Source: Auricularia sp. M13 (lineage: Eukaryota > Basidiomycota > Agaricomycetes > Auriculariales > Auriculariaceae). Taken from it: DNA of 64,000 nt. Below the pieces are notes generated by a model. It was given only the letters and a program-made list of their open reading frames with translations. It did no database searches and had not been told where the DNA came from. Every line of letters starts with the position of its first letter. Position 1 is the first letter of the stretch. The position numbers and the translations under genes are program-made. The DNA is taken from positions 4,278,001-4,342,000 of the forward strand of contig CM073198.1 of assembly GCA_037042915.1 (NCBI GenBank), in the 5' to 3' direction. This document shows positions 1-11,130 of this stretch, piece after piece.

Positions 1-1900
1 CCCAAAAAAAACGTACTCACCGGTAGCCCCATGATAGACGCGACTGGTGACGGTGTTTGCGTTGCGAATCGAGGAGATGGTCGAGGTAGAAGGAAGGCGC
101 GGTGCCGGTGGTCTCCGGGCAAACGCGAACTGCGACCGCGCGCGCCAGACAATGGTAGGGATCGATGGGCGGCATGGGGAGGAAGACGAGAGGCACGCGG
201 CGGCGAACACAGCGCAGACTGTAGCACAAGCGGCAGTGGTGCGCTAGGCCGGCGAAGGCGCGTCTTGGGCAAACAACCCGCCGGTCCACTGGGATGCCTT
301 GAGAGCGTCACGAGTAATGAACTCGCATCCAGCACGCTGTCCGCAGCGGCGCCGAGCTGGGCAGGCGGGCGCGAGGACGAGCGCGGACCAGGAATTGGTT
401 AGCGGCTCGAGCGCGAGTTGAACGTTGAACGGGCGGCTCGAGCGTGGGTTGAACGGTCGGTTGCGCGTGCCAAGTGGGAGTCGTGCGACGCGCTCAGTTC
501 GCGCGAGATGCTAAGCGCAAATCAGTCAGCATGCGCGACAGCTGCGGTTGGCGATGAGCTTACCATGGGTTCGACGTTGGCAACGGCGATGAGCAGGGCG
601 CGTTGTAAGGGGGGTCGAGTAAGACTTTCTCTGCGGGCGCGGTGCTACGAGCGTAGATACAGCGGAAAGCAGGGTGGGTGACGAGGACGGGCGGCTTGTC
701 GCTGGCGCGTGAGTTGGCTCTGCGGGCGGCGACGAGCAGATGGTGCGGACGTCGGAGCTGGCGTTCGCCGCGGTGGGTGAGCTCGTCTGCGGCCGCGGGC
801 AGGACGAGCGTAGCGGGGAGCTGGACTCGGTGCGCGGATGAGCGAGCCCAAGCGTCGCGAGCGACTCGGCACAGGAGACTTGGGCAGCGCGACGGCGCCA
901 CTGGCAATGCGACCGGCAGAGTGGTCCGTGCGGGAGAGCTCGACTGTCGAGCGCGTTGCGCGAGCGCTTCGCACTTCTTGCAGTGCTCCTGCAGTGTGCG
1001 ATTGGTGTGCGATGCATGTAGAAGCCGGGCCGGTCCCCAGAGCCCGTACCGCCGGAGTTCGGAGCAAACCGGCATTTCTCCTATGTAGTTCAACGGGGAA
1101 TCAGACACATTCACCGACTCCTAAGTCGGTCTCTCTCACCCTCTTCTTGCTGAGGACATCCCCGCCCGACGTCCAGACTCACTACTTTTCAGACCCTCTG
1201 CCACTCATTTGACTCGGGTCTCACTTGATATATTACGGTAGAAACAGCCCGGCCTTGCTGCACATCCCACAATTTCGTTTTGTACACAATCTATGACTTA
1301 CATAATCCATTGGATTGACCTCAGTCTGCCGTTCCGTGCGCCTACTAGGATGGTGGCTGTCAAAGATACCAATATATCTTTTCTTTACGCATTGAGGAGC
1401 ATCGATCTGTATGTTCGACGAGCTGCGGAGACATGTCGTAGTCCACACGCTGCACGTCGAATTTCAAGCCTATGCTCTGCTCGTTCAAACTCGATTTCTC
1501 GCTGCGAACTTCGAAGTGCGTCATCCTGCAGGTTCCTGATTACGCTGCTCAATGTACCTCGCGTGTCACGTGTGCTGCATAGTAGCCACAGCGCATTCTA
1601 TCCGAGCCACAAAATTACAGATTTGGCGGGCCATCCCGCCCCACCATCTTTCCATACTGGCTGCTTCTGCCTGCTTTGCTTCAGGCCACCTTGTAGCCTG
1701 ACGTCTGGCTTGTGACAGTACCCTGTCTCTTTCAGTTGTCGCTTTCTAAAATCTGCACTTTCAAGATCGGGCTCTATTCTGCTGGAGATGCTGTGACTAT
1801 AACTCTTATGCCTCGATATCTATAACACACGTTTTGTCACCGGCAGCCCTTTGCCCCACCGGGCGCAGCCATTGCAACGCGCGAGGCGGTCAACTGAGCG
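1..1900. other. No confident gene; possible partial exon at left edge
   Basis: GC-rich sequence with overlapping open frames on both strands and no recognisable family. On the minus strand a frame running from about position 290 down to about 18 meets a good donor (GTGAGTAC, complement of roughly 11-18), so a minus-strand exon may continue past the left edge; this is a guess. Around 402-460 a short motif (GGCTCGAGCG followed by GTTGAACG) occurs twice. From 1233 to 1900 I see nothing coding with confidence. Confidence 0.25.
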
Positions 1901-1924
1901 CCGAGCAAGTTCTTCACGTAAGAG

Positions 1925-3020
1925 AGAGGGATGCACGACGCTGCTTACACTCAACTTGCGCCCAATCTTCACTCACCGGACCAGAACGCATGCCACGGGA
2001 AAAGATGCACCTGCCCATCAAGCCATTCCTCAGCAACGCCAGGATTATCGACGACGATGAGCTCGACCGCGAGAACGTGGCACCTTCATGCGCCTGCTCG
2101 CTCCTAATCTCTACAGCATGTTCGCCAAGGCATACGCGCTGCTCGCGCGTCTCATGTTGCAAGATAAACTGAGACAATTTGCCGACGAGCAGCTCTGTCG
2201 TGTTCTTCTTGGAGCCGGAGTACCGCATGTAGAAGGCGACAGTGCGCAGCTCACTCGAGGAGCTCGGCCATGACGAGCGCGCACGAGCACGAGCACGACG
2301 ATGCGTCGAGCTAGAGAGCGCAATTTTCAGCCGGCCAGGGAGCACGAGCAGCCAGCACCAGCTTTCGCGCGCGACGTCCGAGGCAGAGAGCGCCACGCGC
2401 ACCGAGATCCCGAACAAGCACGCATGCAGACGAGCCCAGACAGCGTTATCGTTATCCCTGAGCCCGACGTGCCAATCATCGAGGTCTAAAAGGAGGAGCA
2501 GTGGTAGCAGGAAGACGAAGCCAAAGCTGGTGAGATGATGAGGACAGTAAGAATGGCGATGTGGATGCGGACGGAGTGACCCCGCCGACGCTGACGGTAA
2601 ACAAGGCTGACGTTGTGGGAAGCAGACCCCAGAGCATTGAGAATGCGAGATCCAGTGAGGGCGCGGACGAAGAGGAACACCTCTTGTTCACCAACAGGCG
2701 CTTATGGGATCGGTGGCAGCTCCTGTCCTAGTTGACCAGCATGCGCAAGATTATTCTGACTTACAGCGCAGAACCTGCGAACTTGGACGGTCCTCCGCGC
2801 CGAAGTCACGCACTTCAAAAACGCAACACGTCGTGTACAGTAAGACGTTGAAGAGGTGGGAGATCCTGGGCGACCGGCGAATATGGCTGCACCACAAGGA
2901 GGACTCAGAAGGTCAAAGAGGCCTACCAGCGCTGCCTCGATTCGCCGTTCAGCTGCGCGCGTGGACGAATAGAAGGGATGTCGAAGTCAAGATTTCAGAA
3001 AGCCAGCTTAGGAGTCGGTG
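1925..3020 (+). pseudogene. Decayed exomer cargo-adaptor (ChAP, Bch1/Bud7 family)
   Basis: ChAPs (Chs5-Arf1-binding proteins) are TPR-like subunits of the exomer coat that sorts cargo such as chitin synthase from the trans-Golgi to the plasma membrane. Pieces of the family appear in order but in changing frames: TLLTLNLRPIF (about 1935), MHLPIKPFLSNARIIDDDEL (about 2000-2065), LLAPNLYSMFAKAYALLARL (about 2090-2153), FFLEPEYRM followed directly by a TAG (about 2200-2234), KTLKRWEILGDRRIWLHHKE (about 2840-2905) and KEAYQRCLDSPFS (about 2915-2955). At least four frame changes and an in-frame stop rule out a working product as written. The order and spacing match the middle and C-terminal half of the family. 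No N-terminal part was found upstream. The family assignment rests on remembered conserved blocks, not on an alignment. Confidence 0.75.
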
Positions 3021-4279
3021 ATGGCCGCGAGCGGCGCTACGTTTGCTGTCTGAGTGACAGTCGGGGATGAATGCCGGCAACATCAATGATGCGCAGTCCT
3101 CTTCGGGGGATTTGAATGGTCCCTCGGCCTAAAACACTATATCCTATCCTATCCTATCCTCTTCCAATGTGCGCCTTGACACATCTCTTGGTACTGTACT
3201 CAGAAGTTCTGACAGAAGGGCCTCGTCGCATCGCGGCAAATAGCAAAGATACCCGCAGCCGGACACTGGTGCGTCAGTTCCCCATGGTCTCTCACCCTGA
3301 CAGAACATCTCAGCGTCAATGTCGTCGCCCGGACAACGGCCGCGGAGTAACAATTGAGAGTACCTTTATAAGTGGTGTTGTCAAACAGGTTACTATACGC
3401 GGAGCTTGAGTGATAAAATCGTGTTGTGCTTCTTCAGAAGGGATATCAGACCCGTTTCGCCTGAGTGCACGGAACTTAAAGAGTCAAAAACAGCGGAGCT
3501 CTCACCTCTTCCGTTTGCCCCTCCGCTCGTACTGTCCGCCACGTGCACCGTCCCAGTCGTTCGCCATTGCTTCATAACGCGACGCTCATGTCGCCCCGCT
3601 CGTCTTGGCTTGAAGTCCGAATGCTGCAAGTCGTATATTGAAGAAGGGCAAATTCCCGGTCCTGCGTTTTGCTTATGCGACCTGCATGCAAACTGGTACT
3701 CTGATAATGGCTGCGTTCATGCTTCTTGCGCGTAATCAAGTTTTTATCTTGGGAGAGTAGTGGCATACTACCAGCGGTCTGTGGTCCAGCTGCGGCAGGG
3801 GATACAGAGGTCAGATTATAGCTTCCTGGTAGCTTCCTCTTTTGGAAACCCCAATTTGGGATTTTGGTTCCATTTGCCCGTGTGCCCTTGGATATGACCA
3901 ATTCCCCAACTCCGAGCGGTCGACGTCGACCACTGTCCGGGATGTCACGTGACGATCGATCGACTTCGTTTGCACTTGTAGGCTCAAGTTAGGAAAATTT
4001 CAACTTGAAGTGCGGCATAGAGTCTAAACTGTAAGTTTTTGTGCAGTCAAATGGAGAGGTTGTGAGCAACTCGAAATTCGGAGCATTGCAAGGCCACGGA
4101 GTATCGGAACAGCGGACGCAACACGTGCAAACTCCGCCCCCTCTTTTCTTCCTCCCACCGCCGCGGCGCGCTGCACCGCGCACCGTTCCCCCGCCCCGCC
4201 CATTTGCCCCTCAACGTGCGCTGCGGGTGCTGCCGTGCTTAGGGACGGCCTCAGTGATCCAGCAGGCACAACCCAATCG
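3021..4279. other. Intergenic, no gene recognised; (TATCC)n microsatellite
   Basis: A short TATCC pentamer repeat lies at about 3139-3160. Open frames here (for example 3406-3735 plus and 3572-3901 minus) show no family resemblance and no convincing splice structure. Confidence 0.4.
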
Positions 4280-5859
4280 TCAATCAGATAAACTGTACTC
4301 ATATATCCTGTATCCTGTTCGTTTTACATTGTACAAGGGGTTCATCAACACAACCATCCCATTCTCGGGCTTCTGGGCCGAAGCGTCCAGGGCGCCTGGA
4401 GATCCATTATGGTCAGGTTCCCTCGGACCTTCGGCATCCCAGGAAGCTGCGGGCAGCCGACATTCAATTGATGTCGCGGAGTCGTTCCGCTCGTCTCCGA
4501 CCAGTCTAATGCCTTCGAGCACAACGTGGACATTTTCTGGCCTGTCCACCGTAACCGCTGCTAGAACAAACGCGTGTAGTGATGCCAACGGGATGCTAGC
4601 GTCTTCTTGTTCAACCTCTCTTTGCAGGATTAGCGTTGAAAGTTTGGGACAGAGGATTGCTCCAGCGTCCCAGCCAGGGACTGGCTCGGGAAGGCAATTC
4701 AAGACGAGGCGGAGCGTCGCGAGCCGAGGAAAGAAGTAGGTTTTCTCGCATAACGTGCGGAAGCCGACGGCGAGAGGCATGGTTAAGGCGACAAGTCGAT
4801 CACAGGGCATGATCTCCTCCAAGAAGAAAGCCGATGTCATGCGGCGGAGTTTCAGTCTCCCGAACTCGCGGATATAACTCCCGTCCAGCGTAGCCACGAT
4901 GACTCTCCCAGCGATCGCGTAGCGGCGGTCGCGAATCATCCGCACTCGGAAGCACAATGCCAGAGGCACTGCATCGGGAATCACGTGTCGGAAGCAGTCC
5001 GGCGTGCGCAGGGAGTGCGGATGCTCAAAATGGGGATGAGACGGTGCGGTATTCCCAGCAGGTGTCTCTCGTGGTGGACTACGAGATGCTGCAATGTACG
5101 AAGTTGCGAGACTCCCAGGTCTGGCAACCTTGGTAGCTGGCTTCGATAGCGGCGGTCCATAGGCCACAGATCAAGTGTCTGTGTATAAGGAACCCAAGCG
5201 AGAAGTCGTTCGAGAAATGAATCCTCGATGTCACTGTATATGGTGTACGTTGCTTTGAGTGATTTGAGGACGTGTCCAAGCGGCTGTGCACGCGCTGGAA
5301 ATGGAACGTCGCGGATAAGGACACGCTCAAGGGAAGTATGCGCGTGAGCGTTGAATAGGGAAGGGACAGGATCCAGGCCGCCCTCGTAGTTGTCAACTAT
5401 GACCTGTAATCCCCGCAACCTGGGAGCATCGAGCGAGAAGAGCGGCCAGAGCGCTGTGGCAAACGAAGGAGAGACAACGAAGGCAAGTTCCTCGCGCGGT
5501 GTATATGGGCGCACGATTGGCAACACTAGAGATGTGAGTACGAGTCGGTTCAGAGCGCTGGTGGAGGCGGGGCATCGCAGCGACAGCGAGAAAATCGCAT
5601 CGGGGTCGCTCTTAGCAGTGAGTCTGTCTAGGAAGAGCACCACTTCGGCAGCAGACATGCTGTCCGCATCTAATGTAAGAATCTTCCAATACGTGGGGTG
5701 GTTCCTCGCGATGATCCTCCACAGACGTGACACGTGGGAGGATGCGCATAGGGTGGGAAGATCCACGAGGTCGAAAATCGAGGAGAGCACGTCGCCAATC
5801 ATGGTCCTGTGTGGCATGCGTCGAATACGAGTGTGTTGATATCTAGACGGCATGCGCAT
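4280..5859 (-). CDS. F-box protein with a frameshift
   Basis: Likely substrate-recognition subunit of an SCF ubiquitin ligase. The first methionine of the 292-codon frame is at 5859; an internal Met about 15 codons later could also be used. An F-box-like helix block lies at about residues 18-60, with the pattern VLSSIFDLVDLPTLCASSHV, then SRLWRIIARNHPTYWK. A leucine-rich body follows (repeated RLRGLQVIV / LRTLQHLVVHHE patterns), as in basidiomycete F-box/LRR-like proteins. Near 5000-5040 the frame ends (stop at 4981) while a second frame carries on with compatible composition (RHVIPDAVPLALCFRVRM onwards) to a stop at 4280. No GT-AG intron bridges the switch, so I read it as a one-base deletion (or equivalent), either a sequencing error or inactivation. 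Full length would be about 525 residues. The target is unknown. Confidence 0.7.
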
Positions 5860-6360
5860 TTATAGTGTAACCAGACGCACCATTATGTGGACAAGGTTAC
5901 TCAATCAACGAGACCGTTGTTCAATTCATGGTGAAGTGCGCTCACAAAGGGCCATTGTACACCAAAACGCCAATGGCCAAAGGCGCGAGAGGCAAGTAGG
6001 TAGGTAGGTAGGTAGGTAGGTAGGTAGGCAGGCAACATAGAGCCGCTCAGCCGGGATATGACAAGAATGTCCACTGGGGTCACCGCGGTTACGCCGCCGG
6101 TTATCTTCCGTCACCGGCCGGAGGTCGAATTCACTCCCGATACCTCCGTCTTGTGCATATGAAACACTCCACCCCCCCCCCCAAGTAGGTACACGCTGTA
6201 TCTCGAGAAAATTAGCCCGCGGTGTCTCCGACGTTGATACCTGGGCTCGAACAATCCACCAGCAATGTGTACTACAACTTGCACTTCGACGGCGATCGTG
6301 GGCAACAACGCAGTCGTCGCCGTCATACGGACCTGATTGAAGCGGCAATACAGGTCTCGC
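5860..6360. other. Intergenic with simple repeats
   Basis: Upstream of the minus-strand F-box gene. It contains the TAGG repeat described separately and a run of about ten C at roughly 6171-6182. No gene recognised. Confidence 0.5.
5997..6038. repeat. (TAGG)n microsatellite
   Basis: About eight tandem TAGG tetramers followed by two GGCA variants. The same tetramer recurs at about 31824-31842 as a shorter tract. Confidence 0.95.
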
Positions 6361-7290
6361 CGACTCGAGAATGACTGGCAACAGATGCACCAGCAAAACC
6401 AGCAGCGATGGAGCCGTTCATGTTGTCACTCTCGCAGGCAAACCCGTCCGATATCGACGAGATGCAGGCAACGGAGAGGACGTGCTTCCGCCACACCAGA
6501 TGTCGGCCGTGGCCAGCGCTGTCCCCAGCAGCAATCATCATTCCGTCTCGGGCGGCACGCCGCACTATCCTTCGGACGCTTTTGCCGCGTCAATGCGCTC
6601 GACAACGCTGGAGGACAAGATGCTGTGCGGCGCTCTTCCGTCGCGGCCGATGACACCTCTGCCGTCGTTCGCGGGCATGTCAATAATCTCGAACGGCGAG
6701 CTCGACGAGGCCATCACCATGTGCAGCGAGGAGAGCAGCAAAAGGTGCGCACAGTTATTTGGATCGTGCAGATGCTGGATCAAACAAAGCTTATTAGCAG
6801 TGCAGGCAAGGAGAGGATGGATATGGTCATTTCCATCACGGCGAAGATGCCAGGGCGACGCGGACGACATTTGGACCGAGAACATTGTCCGTGCCGCCCA
6901 TGCATGCACTCCAATATGGTTCTGACAGCTTGCTAGCTTCGGGCAGTTCGTCCATGTCAACTCCAAGAACTTGTAATCGCACATCACAACACCAATGAGC
7001 AGCAGCCGACCATCCCGGTGTCAACCTTGCCGATGGACTTCTTCTCCTGCGTCGTATTCCTCCGCGCAACCTCTCGCCCACGCGTTCACGCTCCCCGCAG
7101 CCTCAGCCGTAGCCCCAAGCGTTCAACTACCAGGCCCAGGCGACGAGCTCGGCGCGGCGCTCGCCCGAGTTGCCAGCGTCGTTGAATCCGTTTGCGGACT
7201 GCAAAGCACGCACAGCATGCCGTCGCCCGCGGTGCCGAGCCTGCAGGTGCGACGCAACGGACAGCTCAGGTGGAGAGACCTCTCGACCAC
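6361..7290 (+). pseudogene. Degenerate coding block of unknown family, partner of 9170-9570
   Basis: Coding-like composition without an intact frame. Between about 6990 and 7290 the DNA is clearly homologous to 9170-9570. In the shared frame both give a Tyr-Gln-Ala-Gln-Ala-Thr block: NYQAQATSSARRSPELPAS near 7120-7180 and TYQAQATSPARRSPESPEW near 9418-9475. Upstream, from 6371 to about 6760, another frame has a plausible acidic, Ser/Pro-rich stretch (including LPSRPMTPLPSFAGMSIIS). I do not recognise the parent protein. Because both copies are frame-broken, I treat this as a pseudogene remnant of a protein with low-complexity segments. Confidence 0.45.
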
Positions 7291-7659
7291 TTCGACCCGT
7301 TCCAGCTCTTTTTTACCAATGTCATCCTCAGCTTGCCCCGCTCAAACTTCCGCTCGCGCTCGCCCCAGCCACATCGCGATCGCACCGCCGTGCGCCGCGC
7401 GTGCGCCTCAGCCTTGCGCCCTTCTGCTCCTCGCGCCTCGCGCTTAACATGGTCGATCTGCTCTTGCTCCTCGCGACTCGCATGCTGAGCGCGCTTCTCC
7501 TCGTCGTACTGCTCTCGATTTCCTCCCGACGCGCACCTGCTCAGCACGCTTGTGACGTTCTTCAGCCTCGCCGCAGCCGCTCGCGCTTTGCGGGCTGCAC
7601 AGGAAGAACGTGTTCGCTCCAGCGTTGCGTTGCACGGCTTCCCCGCACGCTCATAAATC

Positions 7660-8705
7660 TGCCAGTGCGACTGCCGCCCGCAGTTCACGCAGATCACGTC
7701 CGACCCGGAGTTCGTCGATGTCACGGGCAACGAGCTCAAGGACCTCCAGCTGACCGGCCTCGACTGGCTCGCGTATATCTGGTGGTGAGAACGGCATCCT
7801 GGCCGACAGGATGGGTCTCGGCAAGACGATGCAGACGTCTATCGTCGTACCTCGTCCACCGCATGCCGGCTCGGGCCCTTCCTCGTTATTGTCCCGCTGT
7901 CGACCGTCTCGGCTTGGAAGGCGACGTTCCAGAACTGGGTGCCCGACCTAGACGTCATCACTTACAAGGGCGCTCGCAGCATGTTCCGCCGATACGAGTT
8001 CGGCCAGACGGGCGGCCACAAAAAGCCACAGCTCAAGTTCAACGTGCTCCTAACGACATACGAACTCGTGCTCAAGGATGCGTCCGAGCTTTCAGGCATC
8101 AAATGGCTCGCGTACGCAGTTGACAAGGTGCGTTTAATTTTTGACTGTCCTACTGTGCTCTGCAACCGAGCGCTGATTGATTCTTGTCGGTCGTTGGTAT
8201 TTCAGGCGCACCGTCTGAAGAACCATGAAAGCCAGCTCTACGAGGCGCTGCCCGCGTTCTCTGACAGAGAGAGAGCGGTCTCTACGTCGTCCAGGCTTCT
8301 TATCACGGGTACTCCGCTCTAGAACAATGTGCAAGGTATGCTTGCTCCTGCCCCAAGCTGTATTTAAACCTGTATTAAGCTTTCATCCGTAGAATTGCTC
8401 GCACTGATGCCTTTCCTTATGCCGGAGCGATGTGCGTGGTTTTTGTTCTCAACTGGCTAGAGCTATCACTGACGGGATGACTGCAGTCCCGCTCACAAAC
8501 GATTTTGACTCGAACGACGCCGACAACGAGAGCAAGATCAGGAAGCTGCATGCGCAGCTCGAAGGTCTCATGCTACGCCGTCTGGATTGTACCGTCCTCC
8601 AGTTGCTGCCGCCCAAGACCGAGCAGATCCTTCGCATGGGCGGCATGGAAAACAGCGCTCTAGACGCACTACTACAAGGACATATTGACCAACGTGCGTG
8701 ACGCG
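7660..8705 (+). pseudogene. CHD1-type SNF2 chromatin remodeller remnant
   Basis: CHD1-class ATPases slide and space nucleosomes. Recognisable blocks in order: ELKDLQLTGLDWLAYIW (about 7730-7782), [15 protein letters not shown] (motif I, about 7790-7835), [14 protein letters not shown] then [15 protein letters not shown] (about 7880-7970), [20 protein letters not shown] (about 8035-8095), AVDK then [19 protein letters not shown] (motif II split by an intron, about 8117-8262), [11 protein letters not shown] then TAG (about 8285-8322), LLALMPFLMPERC and FDSNDADNESKIRKLHAQLE to LMLRRL (about 8395-8590). Defects: DEMGLGKT reads DRMGLGKT, the DEAH Glu is Lys (DKAH), the Gln after GTPL is a stop, and at least two frameshifts occur. 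The GT-AG intron after GACAAG (8129 to about 8204) is retained, so this is not a processed copy. The N-terminal chromodomains and second RecA lobe are missing. Confidence 0.88.
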
Positions 8706-9169
8706 TCAGCCGACGGATGCGATGAGCACTCATTACCGGTGCAGAACTTCACTGGACTGTCGAGATGAGCTGCCGGCGTCGGCGGTCCAGTCCCGTCTGT
8801 GTTGCTCATGGTGTTCAGTACGTCCGATTGTCTCGACGGAGACAGAATATCTGCTGACATCGCAAACGCAGCCGCTAGCCCTGCCATTGTCTGCTGATCG
8901 TCCGAATGGCCGTTGTTGCCATTAGAGTGGTATGTTGTTTCACACTTGCAGTCCATCTTGCACCACCCTAACTCGACATTGGCACATTTTCCTCTAGATC
9001 GTTTGTGCGTTGCGCCATTCCCAGGCCTGGCGCTCAAGATAAACAAGCCGAACACTGCTCAAACCTTCAAAAAGAGGGCCGGTTATATGCCAGAGAGTCG
9101 GGGATCCCGTTTACCACAATTTCGACTTGCTTCTGCCATCGCAGCGGGAATCCCTCAGCAGGTTGCCAT
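8706..9169. other. No gene recognised between CHD1 remnant and duplicate block
   Basis: A 127-codon minus frame (8672-9055) has no resemblance I can name. From about 9000 the plus strand becomes Pro/Gln-rich (PQQVAIPPPGSQAQQVQPA near 9150-9210) and leads into the duplicated block. Confidence 0.3.
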
Positions 9170-9570
9170 CCCGCCACCGGGGTCGCAAGCGCAACAAGTA
9201 CAGCCAGCACGTATAATCCCTGCAGCGCGTTCGCGTGCGGCGCCTCCTGCGAAACGGCCGAGCACTGTGGATGGCGAGCAACATCGCCCGCGTAAGTAGC
9301 CGCCCATCGTGTCGACCTCGCCAATCGGCTTCTTCTCCGGCATTGTCTTCCCACTGCACAATCTCTCGCCGTCGCGCTTGCGCTCCCTGCAGCCCCAGCC
9401 GCAGTGCACAAGCGTTCACCTACCAGGCCCAGGCGACGAGCCCGGCACGGCGCTCACCAGAGTCGCCGGAGTGGATGAACCTGTTCGCGGATCTGCAGGG
9501 CATGTCATCGCCCGCAATATAGAGCCCGCAGATGCAGAGCAACGAGCAGTTTCGGTGGATCGACCTCTGA
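9170..9570 (+). repeat. Diverged second copy of the 6990-7290 block
   Basis: Extended similarity to 6990-7290. Shared landmarks are the C/TTGCCGATGGACTTCTTCTC-like segment, the CAGGCCCAGGCGACGAGC core (about 7131 and 9425), and the AACGGACAGCTCAGGTGGAG versus AACGAGCAGTTTCGGTGGAT end (about 7254 and 9540). Substitutions and small indels put the copies out of frame with each other. What follows differs: CHD1 remnant after copy 1, PB1 gene after copy 2. A short second match to the start of the CHD1 remnant recurs at 11040-11130. Confidence 0.85.
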
Positions 9571-9880
9571 GGTCGGACAAGCGCGTGACTGTCAGCCGTG
9601 AGGGCACCGCGGCCGACGACGCGATGCGCGCATACGTTGCGCTGCTCAAGCTAACCAACCGGACCCGTCAATGGTGTCTGCGTCGGCGTACTCGGGTTCC
9701 AGCTTTGCGACCCAGCGGCAGCAGAAGTGTGGAGCGAAGACGCAGGAGGAGGCGGACAAGGAGTATGACGACTTCGAGATGCTCTCCGCGCCCGTTCTCT
9801 TCTGCCCTGACGCGCGCGAAGCGCGGGCCCGTTCGTGTATGACGCGCGTGATGCAAAGGTGTGTCTTGCGCTCTGTTCAC
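9571..9880. other. Junction region between duplicate block and PB1 gene
   Basis: Plus-strand frames carry a short coding-like stretch (TVSREGTAADDAMRAYVALL at about 9590-9650) of unknown family; the minus strand may hold the frame-disrupted C-terminal end of the PB1 gene. Neither is resolved. Confidence 0.25.
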
Positions 9881-11003
9881 TCGCGCATTAGCTGACAGCA
9901 TACGGCAGCACGAGAGCAGCATGATGGATGCGACAGATCCGCATGACCCGTTCGTGTACGACCGCGTTGCAATACACCATTGGCTACCGCGCAGGTCCTG
10001 TTCGAGCGCTAGCTTGCCGTTCCCGGACGGCGCGAGGCTCGCACTGCCGGCGCTGCTCGCGGCCGACGACGAGAGCGCGCCGGACGAGCGCGATGGGCGC
10101 AGGCGGCTGTTCATGATCACCGCGGGCGTCAAGCTGGCCTGCTGCTCGACGCAGACGAGGTGGCCGAGCGGCATGGAGCGCAGTAGGTCTCCGGGCCCGC
10201 AGAGCGACTCCTGCAGCTTGATGCGCGCGAAGACGGAGGCGCCGGCGTCGGCGTTGAAGCCGTAGATCGACGCGTTCTCGTCCGCGCCAAACGGGCTCTC
10301 CGAGCGCAACGGCGACGAGCGCGGATGGGATTCCGAGGCCTTGATACTCGGCAGCGCGCTGGGCGGGAGCCGGCGTGTGGGACCTCGCGAGGCAGACGTG
10401 GCCGACAGCGAAGGCGGCGCGGCCAGCGGTACGGACGAGCGGTCGCGCGAGCTGACGGTGCGCTCGTCGAACTCGGGCTCGCGCAGGCAAAAGGAGTTGC
10501 GGGCGAGCTCGGAGAGGCCGTAGGAGAGCTCGGACGAGGGACGGTCGTCGGACTCGGAGCCGGAGACGGAGGAGGTGTTGGAGAGCGAGGGCCCGTCGTA
10601 GTCGGGCACGACGTCAACGAAGATCGTGATCTTGCGCTGCGACCGGCTCTGGAACGCGTGCAGACACCATCACGCTCGAATGCGTGTCCTCGTTCGGCGC
10701 GTGCAAGCACGAGATGGCCTCCGTCAGCTCGTTCTTGGACGAGATCTCGGCCACCTCGCCGTCCTCGTCCTTGTACTGGATTGTGTACGACGACGCCCGC
10801 AGCGAGAAGCATTGCTCAACCCGCGTCTGCAGCAGAAGCAAGATGCGCCTCGAGCTGCCGACGCCTGAAGCTGCGAAGCACCCGCGCATGCCGTGCGTAA
10901 GCATCATCACCGTCATGAGCGTCGCGGTAAACAATCTTGTAAGCCCTCCACGCAGTATTAATATTATCCGCATGTTGCTGACATGATGCGCGACCAGTAC
11001 CAA
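9880..11003 (-). CDS. PB1-domain protein, probably frame-disrupted
   Basis: PB1 domains mediate heterodimerisation of signalling scaffolds. The minus frame from about 10860 to 10680 has the acidic OPCA-like signature YTIQYKDEDGEVAEISS followed by KNELTEAIS, typical of a PB1 beta-grasp fold. After a frame change near 10610 a long Ser/Pro-rich disordered region follows (VPDYDGPSLSNTSSVSGSES, then Ser/Ala-rich to about 9990). N-terminal PB1 plus a disordered linker matches agaricomycete PB1/ZZ-type zinc-finger proteins, but I see no ZZ finger here. The first strand of the PB1 domain (KIVYRDAHDGDDAY near 10920-10880) is in another frame, so either an intron or a frameshift lies between. The 3' end is not defined. 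Confidence 0.55.
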
Positions 11004-11030
11004 GACTGTGAGAAGCGCTGTGCGCTCGGA

Positions 11031-11130
11031 ATTCTACCACAACCGCCGCCCGCAGTTCACGCAATTCTAACGCAATTCCGTCCAACTCGGACTTTGTCAT
11101 TGTCACGAGCAACGAGCTTAATCGGTAATC
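11031..11130 (+). repeat. Short decayed copy of the CHD1-remnant start (7670-7745)
   Basis: CCGCCGCCCGCAGTTCACGC is shared exactly with about 7672-7691. Similarity continues through the GTCATTGTCACGAGCAACGA / GTCGATGTCACGGGCAACGA segment. It has several substitutions and an internal stop. With the 7.0/9.2 kb pair it suggests that the block from 7.0 to at least 7.75 kb was once duplicated as a unit and later split by other sequence. Confidence 0.8.

Noticed and set aside
526-1114. Three overlapping minus frames of 140-184 codons
   Set aside because: High GC keeps all frames open; Arg/Ser/Pro-rich translations with no family, no introns and no conserved motif.
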